NCBI GenBank assembly: GCA_003024785.1
Contig: PUQB01000050.1
Coordinates: forward strand, 150,001 to 214,000
DNA: 64,000 bases
Direction: 5' to 3'
Source of the DNA: Selaginella tamariscina
Lineage: Eukaryota; Streptophyta; Lycopodiopsida; Selaginellales; Selaginellaceae
This document shows positions 11,931-25,524 of this stretch, in pieces; within the stretch, counting starts at the first letter, position 1; the number at the start of each line of letters is the position of its first letter. The notes below the pieces were generated by a model. The model made no database searches. It had not been told where the DNA came from and saw nothing but the letters and a program-made list of their open reading frames with translations. The translations under genes were made by a program, and so were the position numbers.

Positions 11931-12503
11931 CTATTGCTGCGTAATTTTGATAAATCTTCGATGATATTCCATTTTCCCAAGAAGCTGTCGTACTCCGCTT
12001 ACGTCTTTAGGAGGTTGCATTATTTGTATGACTTTGATTTTATCTTGATCCACTATTATTCCATCCTTGCATATAATATGTCCGAGTAAAATTCCTAATC
12101 TTATGGAAAACACGCACTTCTCCGGATTAAGAGCTATATTATTTAGTTGGCATTTCCCAAAACACTTCATTAAACAGTTCAGGTGTATATCTTGTGCTCC
12201 ATAAATGTTAAAATCATCCAAGAAAACTTTCATAAATGTGGTTAAATAATCCCGGAATGTTTCACTAACCAAACGTTGAACGGTAAATGGTGCATTGCAT
12301 AGACCAAAAGGCATAACGCGATACGCATATGTACCCCAAGGACTAATGAATGCCGTTTTCGGTTGATCCTCTAGATCTACTTGTACTTGGTTATATCCTG
12401 AAAATCCGTTTAAAAAGGAGTATATTTCATGTCCTGCTACTGTATCCAACAATTCTTTAGTGAATGGTATTGGGTACGTGTCCCACTTCGTTACATCGTT
12501 CAA
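11931..12503 (-). pseudogene. Reverse transcriptase region of gypsy element 2
   Basis: This stretch shows the typical Ty3/gypsy reverse transcriptase blocks: GYNQVQVDLEDQPKTAF, a PFGLCNAPFTVQ block and the FLDD motif standing in for Y/F-x-D-D. It is a fossil piece of element 2. Confidence 0.85.
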
Positions 12504-13878
12504 TTTCTTGTAATTGACACAGATACGTAATTTGTCATTCTTCTTTGGGACTACGACAATTGGTGATAACTATTGCGGATTTTCAATTTGATATATGAAT
12601 CCGGCATGTAATAACTTATCCACTTCTTCTCTAACTTTCGCCAAAAATGTTGGATTCATTCGGTATGCTTGTTGTTTCCTGGGGATTGCATGTGGTAATA
12701 ATTCTATCTTATGGGTACAAATTGTGGGTAGAACTCCTTTAAGATCTTCGTACCTCCAGGCAAAAACATCTGCATTTTGGCGTAGTACTGCTATCAGCTG
12801 TCTTTAGTATTCTGGCTCGAGATCAACTGTTATTCGTACTTTTCGTGGTTCATATTCACTTGCTTTAATTTCAACTTCTTCAGTCTTCTCATTCGTAGTA
12901 ATTTCCAGTTTTTGTTAAGTCCGTATTCTCTGTTCGTGAATTATTGTAAAAGTTGTTTAAACTTATCCATTAGTCCGAGAGTATTCATATGTTGCTATTG
13001 TTGATTAGTAATAGCCACCTTTTCCAAGTTTTCTTCCTTCGGCATCATCTGGTATAAATCCGCTTGTGCTATCTCTATGAGGTCTGGATTACTTTCGAAT
13101 AGGAGTTTTTCTTCTTCCTTGTTCAAGCCGTAATGCCAGTCAAAATTCTCCATTTGTAATGGTCGAGTTGGTCGTCCGATTGGCTTTTTCTGCTATGTTC
13201 GAACAATTGCTTCTTGTCCACTCTTATAGAGTACCATTTCATCATGCTCCCAATTATGTCGTACTTTTGCATCTCTTAACCATGGTCTTCCTAGTAATAT
13301 CTGGTATGGTTTACTGGTTTGCTCAATACGTAGTACGACCAAAGATACCTTAAACTTGATTCCTACAATTTCCATACATACAGATCTGATTATACCAATG
13401 GGTCTTACTTTCCTCTAATCAGCCATCCATACCAAGAAAGGCGCATTTTCAATAGACCCAAGACCCAATTGTTTGCAAGTCTGCTCTTCAATTATGTTCA
13501 CTCCTGAACCTCCATCAATAGGTATATTCTGAATATTGTTTTTGCCAATCCGAGCCGTAATTATTGCACCTCTTCATCCAGTCCTTCTCGTCTGTAAGAA
13601 CTTCACTCCTACTTAACTTATACTAGTTTGAATATTACTTACGTCCAAAGCATTTGTTATTTGTGTTCGCAAAAATGGTGCTAATGTCAATAACTCCCTT
13701 ATAGTTAACTGTACAAGTTGTTGCAGAATTACAACAACAATACAATCTCCAAGTGGTACTGTTGATGTGGATTGCTGTGAATGCATGCTCATTTTGTTAG
13801 TCATAGAGTCTTGATTTTCCCCTTGTTGCATTTTTTGAATTTGATCAGTTACTCGTTGTACTATAGCCTTTTTTTTTC

Positions 13879-14281
13879 TCAATTCTTGCATATTGGTTCT
13901 TCTTTGCTTGGTTCCATCCGTACTCGCTTGGCTCGTGTTACCGCATACGTCTCAGTTGAGGGTAGTTCTGTATCTTGCTCCCATTTGCACTCGTAATTTT
14001 GCTCGTGATGGTCATCTGCTAGATCATTCTCTTGTTGAACTTCAATTCTCCGTGTCGCCGGTTCCAGTGTTAAATTCACGTTGTGGACATTCTGGTGAAT
14101 AATGTCCCATCTCACCACATGTGTAACAGTGAATACTGCTGAGTCGATTACATTCAGTAGAATAGTGTCCTTTTCCTCCACATCTAAAACATGTCACATT
14201 AGGATTCTGGACTTCGTAATGCTGGTGGAGGTGGTATTGGTGGTAATAACGGTTGTCCTGGCTGCTTGGGGCTGGTAACAA
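13879..14281 (-). pseudogene. Gag nucleocapsid region of gypsy element 2
   Basis: Two CCHC zinc knuckles (CFRCGGKGHYSTEC and CYTCGEMGHYSPEC) mark the nucleocapsid part of a gag-like protein. Fossil piece of element 2. Confidence 0.75.
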
Positions 14282-15677
14282 AGGTTGTCCTCTATGTGCT
14301 ACTTTCGTATTATTATTCTTGTTGGTAAAATGTCCGGATTCACGGGGAAATCTCCTTCCTTACCTTTCTGCGTTCCCCATTATACGATCTTTGTGGATAG
14401 TTCGTAGAATTAGCATTTGTGGTTGTGGATAATTGTATGGGTTAGCATTTCTGGTTATTGTTCCATCTAGGTGGTGGGTGGGAAATTATCAGTACGTTCC
14501 CATGTTTCCGACATTGTCTCGCTTCATGGCCTATTCCTCCACACATTTAACACTTGGATACTTTACATTCAGAGCATTATGTCCTTCATTTTTGCATGTT
14601 GTAAAATATTGCTTTAGTTCTTGACCGTATTCGCTCTCCTTTGGTATTGTCTTCTTGTTTCCCGTTCATCCTCATTTATGTATCTCGAAGGTATCAATAC
14701 GTCAAGTTGTTCTACTTCTTTAATTGCTTCACCTAAATCAGGCGATTTTTCAGTCGTACTGAAACTATAAGTTGTCACATAGTCCATTTATATACCATTT
14801 CTTTGCCAATTTATCACTGACATCTCCGACCTCACAGCAGTTGTATAATCTCCGAAATCGTCGAGTGTAATCTTCCACTGCCTCAGTCCCTGCCGTATTT
14901 CCTGTAACTGCACTGTCGGGTCTCGCTTCCGATATTTCGTACATAATAATTCCTGAATAATGCAAGTAATACACTGTACTTATTGATTGTGTTAGCATTT
15001 TCGTAATACCAATCGCTAACATCTCCCTTCAACGTAAATGGAAATATTCGTAGTTTCTCATCTTCATCCTTGATTTCGTTGGCTTCACACGCCTTCTCAA
15101 ACTGCTGACTATGCCGATTCGTATCCTCATTCTCAAGACCTAAAAAAGTAGATGGTATAACCTTCCTCGTAATTGTTAATGTTCCCATCTCGTCCGGTAC
15201 TTCCACTAACAATAGATCCCAGTTTCCTCGCGTTGATATTCGTGGCTCGTGATCGTCACTCCCCTTATAATATCCTTTTCTTCTGTAACCTCGTCATACT
15301 TCATTGTTTGTTGCTCCTGTCCTTGAGCTTCAACTTGTTCCTTTCTTCTCTGTTCCTCACGCTCTTCAATCCTCTTCTGTGTCTCTATTACTGCTTGTCG
15401 CCGTAAAATCGCTCCTCGCGCTCTCTTTGCTGTCTCTACTTAATTTCTTCGTATCTTTGTCGTTCTGCAAGAATACGTCAATAATCATCCATTTACTTAC
15501 TACTATATGCTGCAGGTCCATTCTCATGCGGTCTTCGGTGCACTTTCTTCCATGAAAGTAGCTGCACTGATCGTATTAAGAACTCTCAGCCTCGATCTTT
15601 TCCCTTCGTCACAGCTCCTTTTACATTCTACAAACATATTATCAATTTACAACGACCATCCCTCCGTGGTCGCCATA

Positions 15678-16270
15678 TGTTGAACCATAAAATCCTACCC
15701 ACTGCACCAAGTAAGATTGCCTTTGATAAACCCCTATTAAGGGTCTACCGGAATAAAATAGAGAAAAATCAGACATCAGAAGGTCAGAAAAGGGTAAAGA
15801 TGGCAAGGTGTTTAGCAGGTAGCAGTACTATGGATCCCATCATAGTACCGAAATAAGAATAGTATACTCAGAAATACGAGTAAGAAAAAAGACATATTAA
15901 GAGAGAAAAGAAACTTATATTATGTCCACACACGGCACATGGTACAAAATAACAATATACTCGGGATTCACTTCTAGTCCTAATCTGGTCTATTTATACC
16001 CGTACTCTAGGTGCCGTACTAGCAATTATCGCAACTGCCTCTCAACCTTATCCATTCAGTTACTGTAACTCCTTATCCTTATTCAAACATGCCGTACTCC
16101 GCTGGTATCGTATTGCAGTGATGACCCGTATTGCGGTATTGCGTTAGTAACTCGTACTCCGATATATCTTTCCCACTCTCGGTTTTCCACAATATATTTG
16201 TTTTGATATTTTTCATTATTGCCCATGAAATAACAAGAAATTCTATCAATGTCTAACTATGATCCTAACA
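15678..16270 (-). repeat. LTR of gypsy family 1 (5' LTR of element 2, minus orientation)
   Basis: The reverse complement begins TGTTAGGATC and ends GGTTCAACA, 593 bp. It matches the plus-strand LTR at 8547-9136. A tRNA-complementary-looking site follows on the internal side. Confidence 0.85.
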
Positions 16271-17104
16271 ATAGTCATGTTCATGAATTGAATTCAAATG
16301 CACATCTCCAGTAGTGACATTGAGGTTTATCACTTACTGATTAGATGTCAAAGGAACATATATTTTCGTAATCTTTTACTTTATTGATATTCATTATACT
16401 ACATTGATAATAATAGTTGTTGTTCTTGTTGTCAGATTTTTATTTTTTTTCTTATCTATTTGTATTGTAAAATTCATAAATTTGAAATTGTATTATTGTA
16501 TAGTACGTGCTAATTATTTGTAAAATCTGACTAGATAATTGGACACCCACCCTTTTGCTATTTATGCACTCCTTTGTATTAATTTAATTAACTTTACTTA
16601 ATTAATTAATAAAACATTAAAAACTAATTGAAAACATATATCTATAAAAAGTTTATTAATAAAAATCATATGAATAAATAAATGTATGAAGTCAAAAGAT
16701 TCTTTTTTATTCAAATATTTAAAATATATGTGGGGTGGGTGTTCGCCTATACACACACACACCAATGAGGTTTACCCCTTGCTGTGCTGCTTTGGTAGCC
16801 ATTATCATCCATTTAAATATATAAAGTTATTTATACTGATTCATATGATAATTTAGATCGATTTATTGGGAGGTCTGTGTTATTAGCTCGCTAGGTCGCA
16901 AGTTCTTGATCTGCATTGCCATTTTTAACTTGATTAAACACGATGGTTAATCTGTTTTACACTACGTTTCTTCACTAAATTCCTTGGGATGGACACTCTT
17001 CACTAAGACTTAGGTATACTTATAATTTTCTGTGACAAATTATAGCGTGCATAAGCTAGAAAATGTTAATAAGGAGAAAGACTGGGGACAAGGGCAGCTT
17101 GTCA
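16271..17104. other. AT-rich intergenic DNA
   Basis: No gene or recognised repeat is seen. It contains short TTAATTAA runs and a small CA repeat at about 16752-16762. Its right edge is the flank of gypsy element 3. Confidence 0.4.
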
Positions 17105-17109
17105 AGGGA

Positions 17110-17340
17110 TGTAACAGTCCTGCCCACAACAGGCCTAAAAGTAGTAAGCTACCTCACTCACCACCCAATCGTAGAGCAAGAGCTCACCCCCGAGCTAGGC
17201 AACTCCCTGCAATTCTCCATGCTCCTAGCTCCTCGTAAGCTCTCAGCCCTCTCTCGTTACTCCCCAAAAGCCCCTATACTATATTTATATATATTATATT
17301 ATAAATACAGTGTGCTATTATGGGCATACAGTCTCTCACA
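17110..17340 (-). repeat. 3' LTR of gypsy element 3
   Basis: It starts TGTAACAGTCC and ends GTCTCTCACA on the plus strand and matches 35891-36112. AGGGA flanks it on the outside. Confidence 0.9.
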
Positions 17341-18151
17341 TTTCTCCCCCTTATTGAAGTCCTTGTCCTCAAGGACGTACTATGCACACATTCAAGTTCT
17401 GCGACGTTGCTTTGGAGGAGGTGGGACTGGACTATCATCATCTTGGGTTCACCCTTGTGTCCATCATCCGTCTCTAGATTCACATGCACGTCATCACGTA
17501 CAAGAGCAGTCTTCAACTAACTCACATGAAGACCGGATGAAGTTGCACTCCTGCAAGTAGGTGCAACTTATACTCTACTTCATTAACTTGCGCAATAACC
17601 TCAAATGGACCGGCATAACGAGGTGCAAGCTTGTTTGACTTGCTGGCTTTGAGCTGAGATATAGATCCCTGCTTAAGAGATGAAGGAAATACCACTCGTA
17701 GATATACCTTATTTCCAACCTTGAACTGCCGATAAGAGCGTTTGCATTAGCATACTTGAGTACTCTATCCTGAGCTTTAAGCAAATTCTTCCTACAAATT
17801 AGTAGGATTTCTTCCAGTTCTCCAACAAGGCTACGAGCTTGTTGATTAGTACCAAGCTTACTCCACTGAATACCACATCGGCTGGAGTTCTTGGATGCCT
17901 ACCATGATATGCATAATATGGACTGTAACCCAAGCCACTATGCATACTGTTGTTGTAAGCAACTCTGCTAATGGCAAAACTTATCCCACTGCCCCGGCTT
18001 CTCCCAACACTTGCTCGTAACATATCCTCCACAATTTGATTCACCCACTCAGTTTGCCCATAGGGTGATCTCCACTAAAAAAATTCAATCCGATTGATAA
18101 CGCTCGACAGAACGACACCAAAAAGAACTGGTGAATTTGGAGTCACGGTTG

Positions 18152-18685
18152 CTAATCAACGGCATTCCATGCTCCGAAAACACTTGAGTCAAATAGACCA
18201 TAGCTAACTCCTTGCTGGTTACATTCCCCCAGAATGAACTTAGCATACTTGGTTAAGCGATCAATCACCCAGATTTGCTCGTTCTGCCTCACCGTGCATG
18301 GCATATAAGTGATGAAATCCATCGAGATGCTCTCCCATCTTTGGTGCAGAATCTCCAAAGGCTTCAATAAACCTGGAGTAGCAACTCGCTCAGCCTTAAT
18401 CATTTGGCAATCTTGACATGTCTTAACATGATTCAACACATCTGCTTTCATGTTCTTCCAATATAAGCGACGTTTCACCAATTCATATGTCTTATTTTCT
18501 CCGAAATGTCCAGCAAATGGACTATCATGCATCTCATACATGATGGTTGCGATCAACTCTGTCTTCTTTGAAACAACAAGTCTGTTCTTATAAAGTAGCA
18601 AACCATCAACTTTTGAATATAGTTCCACCAGATTGTTCAAGCGTTGTTGTATATCATCATCCTTTAATTGAGCTTCCCCAATCAT
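18152..18685 (-). pseudogene. Integrase region of gypsy element 3
   Basis: This minus-strand stretch contains the HHCC zinc-binding block (HDSPFAGHFGENKTYELVKR, then CQDCQMIKAERV) and the start of the integrase catalytic core (WESISMDFITYMP). It is a fossil piece of element 3. Reverse transcriptase/RNase H remnants lie to its right, up to copy B. Confidence 0.85.
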
Positions 18686-19409
18686 ATCCCCACAGCATTT
18701 AGTTGTCTTATTCTTGATAAAGCATCCGCAACTACGTTCTCCTTCCCCTCCTTATAGAGGATTGACATTCGTCCACCAAACTCATGTAGTGAGTCAAGAA
18801 ATGTCGTAGAGGTTTATGATCGGTAAAGACCTTAAAGTCTAACCCATTATGTAACTAATGCCTCCAAATACGAACAACATGCACAATAGCAAGCAACACT
18901 TGGTCATATGTAGAATAACGCTTCTCCACATCATTCAACTTCCGACTCTCAAAGCTATAACATGACCAGCTTGCATCAACATGGCTCCAAGTGCATACCG
19001 CATGCATCTGTGTACACTCGAATGGTGTATCAAGAGCAGAAGTAAGTACTTACTTCAATCTCTCAAAAGTTGTTGCTTCCTTGGCTGTCCACACAAACAA
19101 CTTGTCCTTCTTTAACAAAGTTGTTAGTGGAAGTGCAATACGAGAAAGTTCAGCACAAATCTCTGATAGTAATTGGCAAGTCCCATGAAACCTCGCAACT
19201 CTCGAACATCTTTTGGAGCTAGCCAATTAGTCACAACCTCAACTTCTTGGGATCAGGAGCAATGCCATGTGCTAAAACAATGTGACCAAGGTATTCTACC
19301 TCCTCCTTGAAGAAGTCACATATAGATTCCTTTGCATAAAGCTTATGCATTCTCAACACAGTTAGAACTATTCGCAACTATTGCACATGCTCCTCCCATG
19401 TCTTATGCA

Positions 19410-19910
19410 AGTTGTAACTAAAATGGGCATGGCTATAGTCCCATTTCCTAATAATTAGCAATTTTAGCTATTTAATTAGCATTTTCTAATATTAAAGGAA
19501 TATTCTTTAGAATATATGTTTGAAAAGAGAATATTCTTTAGAATATTCTATTTTGTATTCTACCCTTTAATAAATTATAGCATTCATTGAACAAAAATTA
19601 ATAACATTAAAAAGTAGAATGTATTAAATTATATAATATATTGCCTAATATAACAATTAAGGAAGAGCATAAGAGGTACATTATATAAATATTGATGTTG
19701 TTATTAAAATATTAATATTTAAATATAACATTATTAATTAAAAATTTGTAGTAGTAATAATATATATATAAAATCCTATAATAATATAGTCAATCTTCCA
19801 TATCATTTTTTAAATTTATATAGTTAAGTATACAATTTGGTACTATTATTAAAGAGTTTATAATAATTATGAATATTAAATATATGATATTTTATAATTT
19901 TGTAATTGCT
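19410..19910. repeat. Left terminal inverted repeat and subterminal region of copy B
   Basis: The terminal repeat (19410-19431) is followed by AT-rich DNA with AGAATATTCT-type inverted motifs at about 19497-19550. Similar GAATATTC motifs lie at the right end (about 33830-33860), which fits subterminal transposase binding sites. Copy C has the same sequence from 55133. Confidence 0.75.
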
Positions 19911-22900
19911 TTAAGCTTCAGAAAACATACATTCCCTTGCAGTTTTGTTAATCGTGACTTTATCAACGCTTCTTGACATCCACCCATATCGAATGGATTT
20001 AACATTTATAAAACATGCTGGGTCTTTTTGATTGGGAGACCATGTTTTCTCTAGGCATCCATTATATCTTTCGCTCTCCTTCTCGTGTCGCCTTTTTTGT
20101 GGTTTGAACCATGCAACCTTAACAATACTATTTTTTGTGATTACTTCAGGTGTGTCGATAATTTGACCCATCCAAATAGGCTGATTATATGACGCATCTG
20201 GAGTAATGAGAACCATCATTAGTTTTTGAAGATCCTTGCAGCAATCAAAGTATGCTTTAGGTTTTTGGTTCCTTTGTCCAACAAAGTGTGGGGTTTGCAC
20301 TTCCACATCACTACTGGCTTCTATGTCGTCTGTGCTCAGTGATGTCATTTCAATCTCCTCTCGCCACCTTGTTTTAGGCCAGAAAGGGTGTTGCAATTCT
20401 GTACTTGTGACAGTAGGCCCTTCCAACTCTCGAACAACAGTCTCCCAATAGTTGACCACATGCTTATATAGTTCTGAGTAACCAGTTGCCTTATCAGAAT
20501 TCTTTGGCATCGATTTTTGAACCCATGCCACATATTTTTTGATGCCATCAATAATAACCTCTTGTTCCTTGAGCTGGGCACTCAATGGAATAGGGTCTGG
20601 TTGTCCTTCTGGGAGAAGTGGCTTTCCATCCTCTCCACTTTTGAAGAGCATTAAGCCCTCTTTCGGTAACCACTCCTGCTCTGATGGCCGTAACTTGTAC
20701 TGCATAATAGGTATACCATCTCGTATGGAGAAAAAGAATTGTAGCGGCACAAGGTGACCAACTAAAGAATCACTCCCTTCTTTTATATACTCCTTGAGAA
20801 ATTTTTTGAAGTCTGGCACCTCAGTCACAAGCAAAGCACAACTTTTTTTGGAGATGCAATTTTCAAAAAGATTCATCATATGCGGTAAGGTAAGTGCACT
20901 TGTCCTTTTTGTAGAGTTGGAGACCTTGCTGAAGAACGCATCAATATCTTCATGAGTGTGACCAACCATAAGGAAACTGAGCGTGATTGTTTCAAACACA
21001 CCTTTGGCAACAAGCATTGACAAGTATGCTAGCACATATCTAGAAAATAAAAGTAAGTATGAGCTTGAGAAACCCTTAAGTAAAATGATTTACCTATTTT
21101 TGTTCTCGCCTGCACAATTATCCATCTGTAAAAGCAAATGACGAGGAAGCTTATTTGATGTTGAGGACACATGTACACTATTTGAGCTAGATCCCTCCAC
21201 TGAACCTGAACTCTCAACAGGGCCATCTGTTTTTTGTGCAGGTTGCTGACAATGCCTCTCATATTCCCAAGTAGCCTCAAGTGCAGACGTGTTCATGAGA
21301 GCATTATGTAAAGGTTGAAGGTGTTGTTTCTTCACTTTGAGATCACTGATAGGATTTGTCTGTGAGTGGGCTTCAAGGTTTCTGAAACACATGGCTAACG
21401 ACCCAATAGTGAAATTGGAGTCGCTAGACCAATGTGGAAGTGAAAAGTGTCCATATGACTCACAACCGTGTCCATGTGTTAGCACACCTGTTAAAGAAAT
21501 CGGAAGTTTCATGACATTTCCAAGGCACTTTGGTGTTGCAAAGAGCTTTGGAATGCTGGTCTTTGAATGATCCATCTTGTCATGGATCAAGCACAGATAC
21601 TCTGATGGGCGTGACACAGAAAGCATGCGGTGTGCATAGTACTGAGACCGACAAGTTTGTTGTGCAATCATGTGGGCCTCCATCTTCCTTTGAATGGTAG
21701 TGATCTCCACCAAGGTTTTTGCACAAGCCTCTGCAGCCTTCAATGATGTACAAGTGTCACACTTAGAAAAGCTAGAGTGTTTTGCAATCTCCACATCCTT
21801 AAAATGAGTATTCCATATGTTGTTGAAGGTACCAGTGCAGATTGCTTGGAGCCCCATCAAACTGAGGCACTTGTTCACATGTTCACACAGTTTCAATTGA
21901 GTGTAGATTGAAGGTAAAACCTTGAGATTTTCCCTGACCCCTGCATTTGTGGTTCGGCATTTGTGAGGCATCCTGTCTGCATTTGCTTCCACAAAAGCCT
22001 TGAGTATCTCTATGGCTGCCATGATGTGAGAGCGGGTTTTGACCAAGCCAGTGTTCCCATGAACTGAGGTTCGCGCTCCATCTAGCCACTCATCCCTCCG
22101 ACGGTAGAACGTGGTCTTTGGGATCCCGTATATACTGTACCAAGCTTTGAAGCAGATGGCCACCTTATTAAATACCATGGATGTACTCTGATAACCTGTG
22201 TCCGAGGCCATTCCATCAATACACCCAGTTAGTGCAGCATATACAAACTCATGCCTTTGCTTTTGGGTGAGCATACGAAAGACATGTCTACATTGGGTAA
22301 TTTCATTCCGGTCTGCCATCTGACAACACTTCTTCTTGCAACAGTCAATCGTGGAAATGCTCGTAACACTTTCGGAAGATGTAGGATCCATCTTTACCCT
22401 CTTGCTGAAACTTGCAGGGGAAGATCTACAACCCATGAATCGCCTTTTTCTTACAATAGGACCAATGCAAGGAACCTCTTCAAATATGAGTTGTTCTTCC
22501 GGGTTGTTATTATTGAAATCCAACCCAGAATATGTTGAACCATCTTGCCGTCTTAATTCAGATGTTCGCCACCTCACGAGGGATCCAGGATACAATGTGC
22601 CATTAGGTGAAACCTCTGTCACAACTACACCCACGAAGTCGGACCCTAGTTTCTCTTCTGACACTGCTTCCATTGGATTTATAGCTGTGATGATGCCTCT
22701 TCCGACTTCAATCTCACGAAGAAAGAGAATCACCTCATCCATCACAGCAGGCAAGCCATCATCTGGTAAACTCGTGCTACTATTTGTTTGTGACTCTGCA
22801 TATTTTGTGTCAGCCTTGACTTCATCCAAATTCCACAATACAGGAGAACCCTCCTCAAAATTCCATTCCCAGAACCTCAACATGCTTGAAAATGTGTTCA

Positions 22901-23001
22901 CCCATACGTACACACAAGATCCTTGGGAAATATTGTACATGATGCATTATCTCGAACTCCACAGTTCCAATGCCAACTATCTCGTTGTCCGAAGAAGACA
23001 T
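19911..23001 (-). CDS. DDE-type transposase (DUF7869/Sola-like), copy B
   Basis: This is the probable transposase of the element. It has two main exons, 23001-21094 and 21039-19911, with a 54-bp GT-AG intron that splits an Arg codon (NKN-R-YVLAYL). Visible parts: a Cys-rich stretch CCKKKCCQ; a helix-turn-helix-like block (YGIPKTTFYRRR); then three acidic motifs spaced like a D-D-D/E core, IHDKMDHSKTSIP, LLLQMDNCAGENKNR and FLMVGHTHEDIDAFF. The C-terminal 370 residues follow in exon 2. The expected start MSSSDNE at 23001 is out of frame with the main frame because of small deletions at about 22930-22980 relative to copy C, so copy B may start at an internal Met (22940) or be N-terminally damaged. 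The rest is open. Transcription diverges from the ParB-like gene, with a palindrome array just upstream. Confidence 0.75.
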
Positions 23002-23162
23002 ACTTATCTCCAGTATTAAACAATTGTCTGCACATAAATAAGTATTATTTATGATATCTGTATGCAATATTTTTAAGAAATCTGAATTACGTTACTTAAT
23101 AATATGCATATGCAATAATACATATTATGTTAGAGATAATATCTCATGATTAATACAACTGA

Positions 23163-23935
23163 TGGGCGGATTAATCCCGCCAACGAATCCCTCCGACGAG
23201 GAACGGTCGGGGATTAATCCCGCGCCGACTCAACCCCTTCGGAGAGAGTCGGCGGGATTAATCCCGCCGCCGACTCAACCCCTTCGGAGAGAGCGGGATT
23301 AATCCCGCCTTGGACTCCCTCCGACAAGGAAGAGCGGCGGGATTAATCCCGCCGCCTCTTCCTCCTCGGGGGAGTCCGGCGGGATTAATCCCGCCGACTC
23401 TCTCCGACGAGGAAGGGAGTCCGGCGGGATTAATCCCGCCGACTCATCCTCGCCGGAGAGAGTCGGCGGGATTAATCCCGCCGACTCCCTTCCTCGTCGG
23501 AGGAAGAGCGGCGGGATTAATCCCGCCGGCTCTTCCTTGTCGGAGGGAGTCCAAGGCGGGATTAATCCCGCCCACAATTCTTACGACGGGGAATGGGTGG
23601 CGGGATTAAATCCGCACATAACTCTCTCCAAAACTATGATTTCAAAGAGATCTCGGGATAAATCCTGTCCCCAAATCTTTAAAACAGTGAAGTGGTGGCG
23701 AGATTAATCCCGCCACCCCTTCCCTGCCTCCTAAAACGGTTGGCGGGATTAATCCCGCCGACAACTCTTTCTAATAAATTCTGGTAACTCTTCATCAGTT
23801 GAGAAGGTTATCGACGGGATTAATCCCGCCACTCTTTTTCAGTGGCGGAGAAGCATTGCCCGGGAGATGGTGGCGGGATTAATCCCGCCACTTCTTCAAA
23901 GAGGCGAAAAAGAAATGGCCGGATTAATCCCGCCG
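23163..23935. repeat. Left palindrome array of copy B (upstream of transposase)
   Basis: Perfect GGCGGGATTAATCCCGCC copies start at 23251, 23336, 23378, 23423, 23464, 23510, 23555, 23742 and 23872, with imperfect copies between. Spacing in the regular part is 41-46 bp. The spacers, rich in CTCCCTCCGACGAGGAAG-like sequence and its complement, are unrelated to those of the right array, although the palindrome is identical. It lies about 160 bp upstream of the transposase start. Confidence 0.95.
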
Positions 23936-23939
23936 CCCC

Positions 23940-25320
23940 AGTTAACCTAGAATATTAAGTTAAAAGGATATTTAAACGTGATAAATCCCTAACGGAATAT
24001 ATTATAATCCTAATGCATTTCTAAACCCCTAAATTGTAATTTTAAGAGAGAATGTAAGAGAGTGAATCTTAATAAGTATTTTTAAATTTGTTTATAATAC
24101 TTACTTGTAAACAGCACTGAAGGCGCCGTGCTTTCCTATAAAGAATAGCACCCAATTTAATCTCGCTCCTGAGATGATCACTATGAAAAAAGAAGATCTA
24201 AAGAGTGAAAAATACAGAAATGAAGAAACCCTTGCCGGAGAAAGAACCAGATCTGAATTTGAGTGGGAAATTAAATGCATTTTCAAATTTATATGTCAGA
24301 CCGACAATACATATGTCAGAAATTCAAAATTTTTAAAAAGAACAGAAAATAAAATTTAAGATGAGTTGACACAAATATCCGACACTCTGACATATATACT
24401 CTCCAGTTCCAATGAGTATTTTAAAATTGCATTTAATGTTATTCAAGTGATTCAAGCTGTTTAATATTACGAAATTTTAGACTATATTCTACATTCTTAG
24501 TATTCAAGTATATTTATATTATATATATATATAAATATATACTTATACAATAAATAAATTGATATATTATTATGTATCATTTAAAATATATTCATAGTCT
24601 GTTTATTATTATTATTTTCTTAATTACTCGAGTATTTAGTTTTCATTTCCTAGTATCAATGGGATATTCTTTAATATTTTATTAATATTTGAAGAATATT
24701 CTAATATTAAACCTGATTATCATAATTAAATTAGTCTTGTTCTTAATTATTGCAGTAATTATTCTACATTTGTATATATTAATGGGATTTTCTCAATTAA
24801 TTTGTTATTATTTCAAGAATATTCATGTGTTAAACCTTATTATCAATATTAAATTAATACACACTATGAACATATTTTAAATTATACATAATAATACATC
24901 ATTTTATCTAATATATAGTCATATATATTTAATAATATATATATAATATCATTTCCTTAATTACTTGAGTAATTAATCTTCTTTATATTAATGGGATATT
25001 CTTTATTATTTTCTTATTATTCCAAGAATATTCCAATATTAAACATGATTATGATAATTAATTTAGTTAATTATTTGAGTACTTAATTTACATTTGTATA
25101 TATTAATGGGATTTTCTCAATTAATTTCTTATTATTTCAAGAATATTTCAATGTTAAACCTTTTTATCAATATTAAATTAATATATATTATTAAAACTAT
25201 ATATGGCTATATATTAGATAAAATCATATATTATGTATAATTTAAAATATGTTCCTAGTGTGTTTATTAATTTTATTTTCTTAATTATTCGATGTTTGTT
25301 TTGCACACATATATAAACAC
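23940..25320. repeat. AT-rich core with diverged ~330-bp tandem units
   Basis: There is no gene. From about 24590 to 25260, two diverged units of about 330 bp lie head to tail. Each contains two sub-blocks with TATTAATGGGA, AAGAATATTC and ATTAAACC(T/A)-type segments. The same pair is in copy C at about 60225-60910. Confidence 0.65.
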
Positions 25321-25524
25321 AATCATAAATTTACACACGCATTACAAGAACTTACAAAAACACATATGCACACACATGCACAACCCTAAACCAAACTGAA
25401 GAAATATGTTGCTTCTTTATTGAAAACATCATGTTCAACGCATGTATGATATATGTACTCAATCTGTGTATATGTAACACATTGAATTTACATGTGTAAT
25501 ATTTATATTAAGCTTGTTGGGAGC

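Larger units (their letters stand above)
11800..16270 (-). mobile_element. Fossil Ty3/gypsy-type LTR element 2 (minus strand)
   Basis: Read on the minus strand: 5' LTR (16270-15678); a primer-binding-like site starting TGGCGACCACGGAGGGA two bases inside it; a gag-like region (about 15.4-13.6 kb) with two CCHC zinc knuckles; an aspartic-protease-like region (about 13.4-13.2 kb); reverse transcriptase (about 12.5-11.9 kb) with an FLDD active-site motif; and the start of RNase H. It is broken, with many lesions. The LTR is of the same family as element 1. No matching second LTR was found at the other end. Confidence 0.8.
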
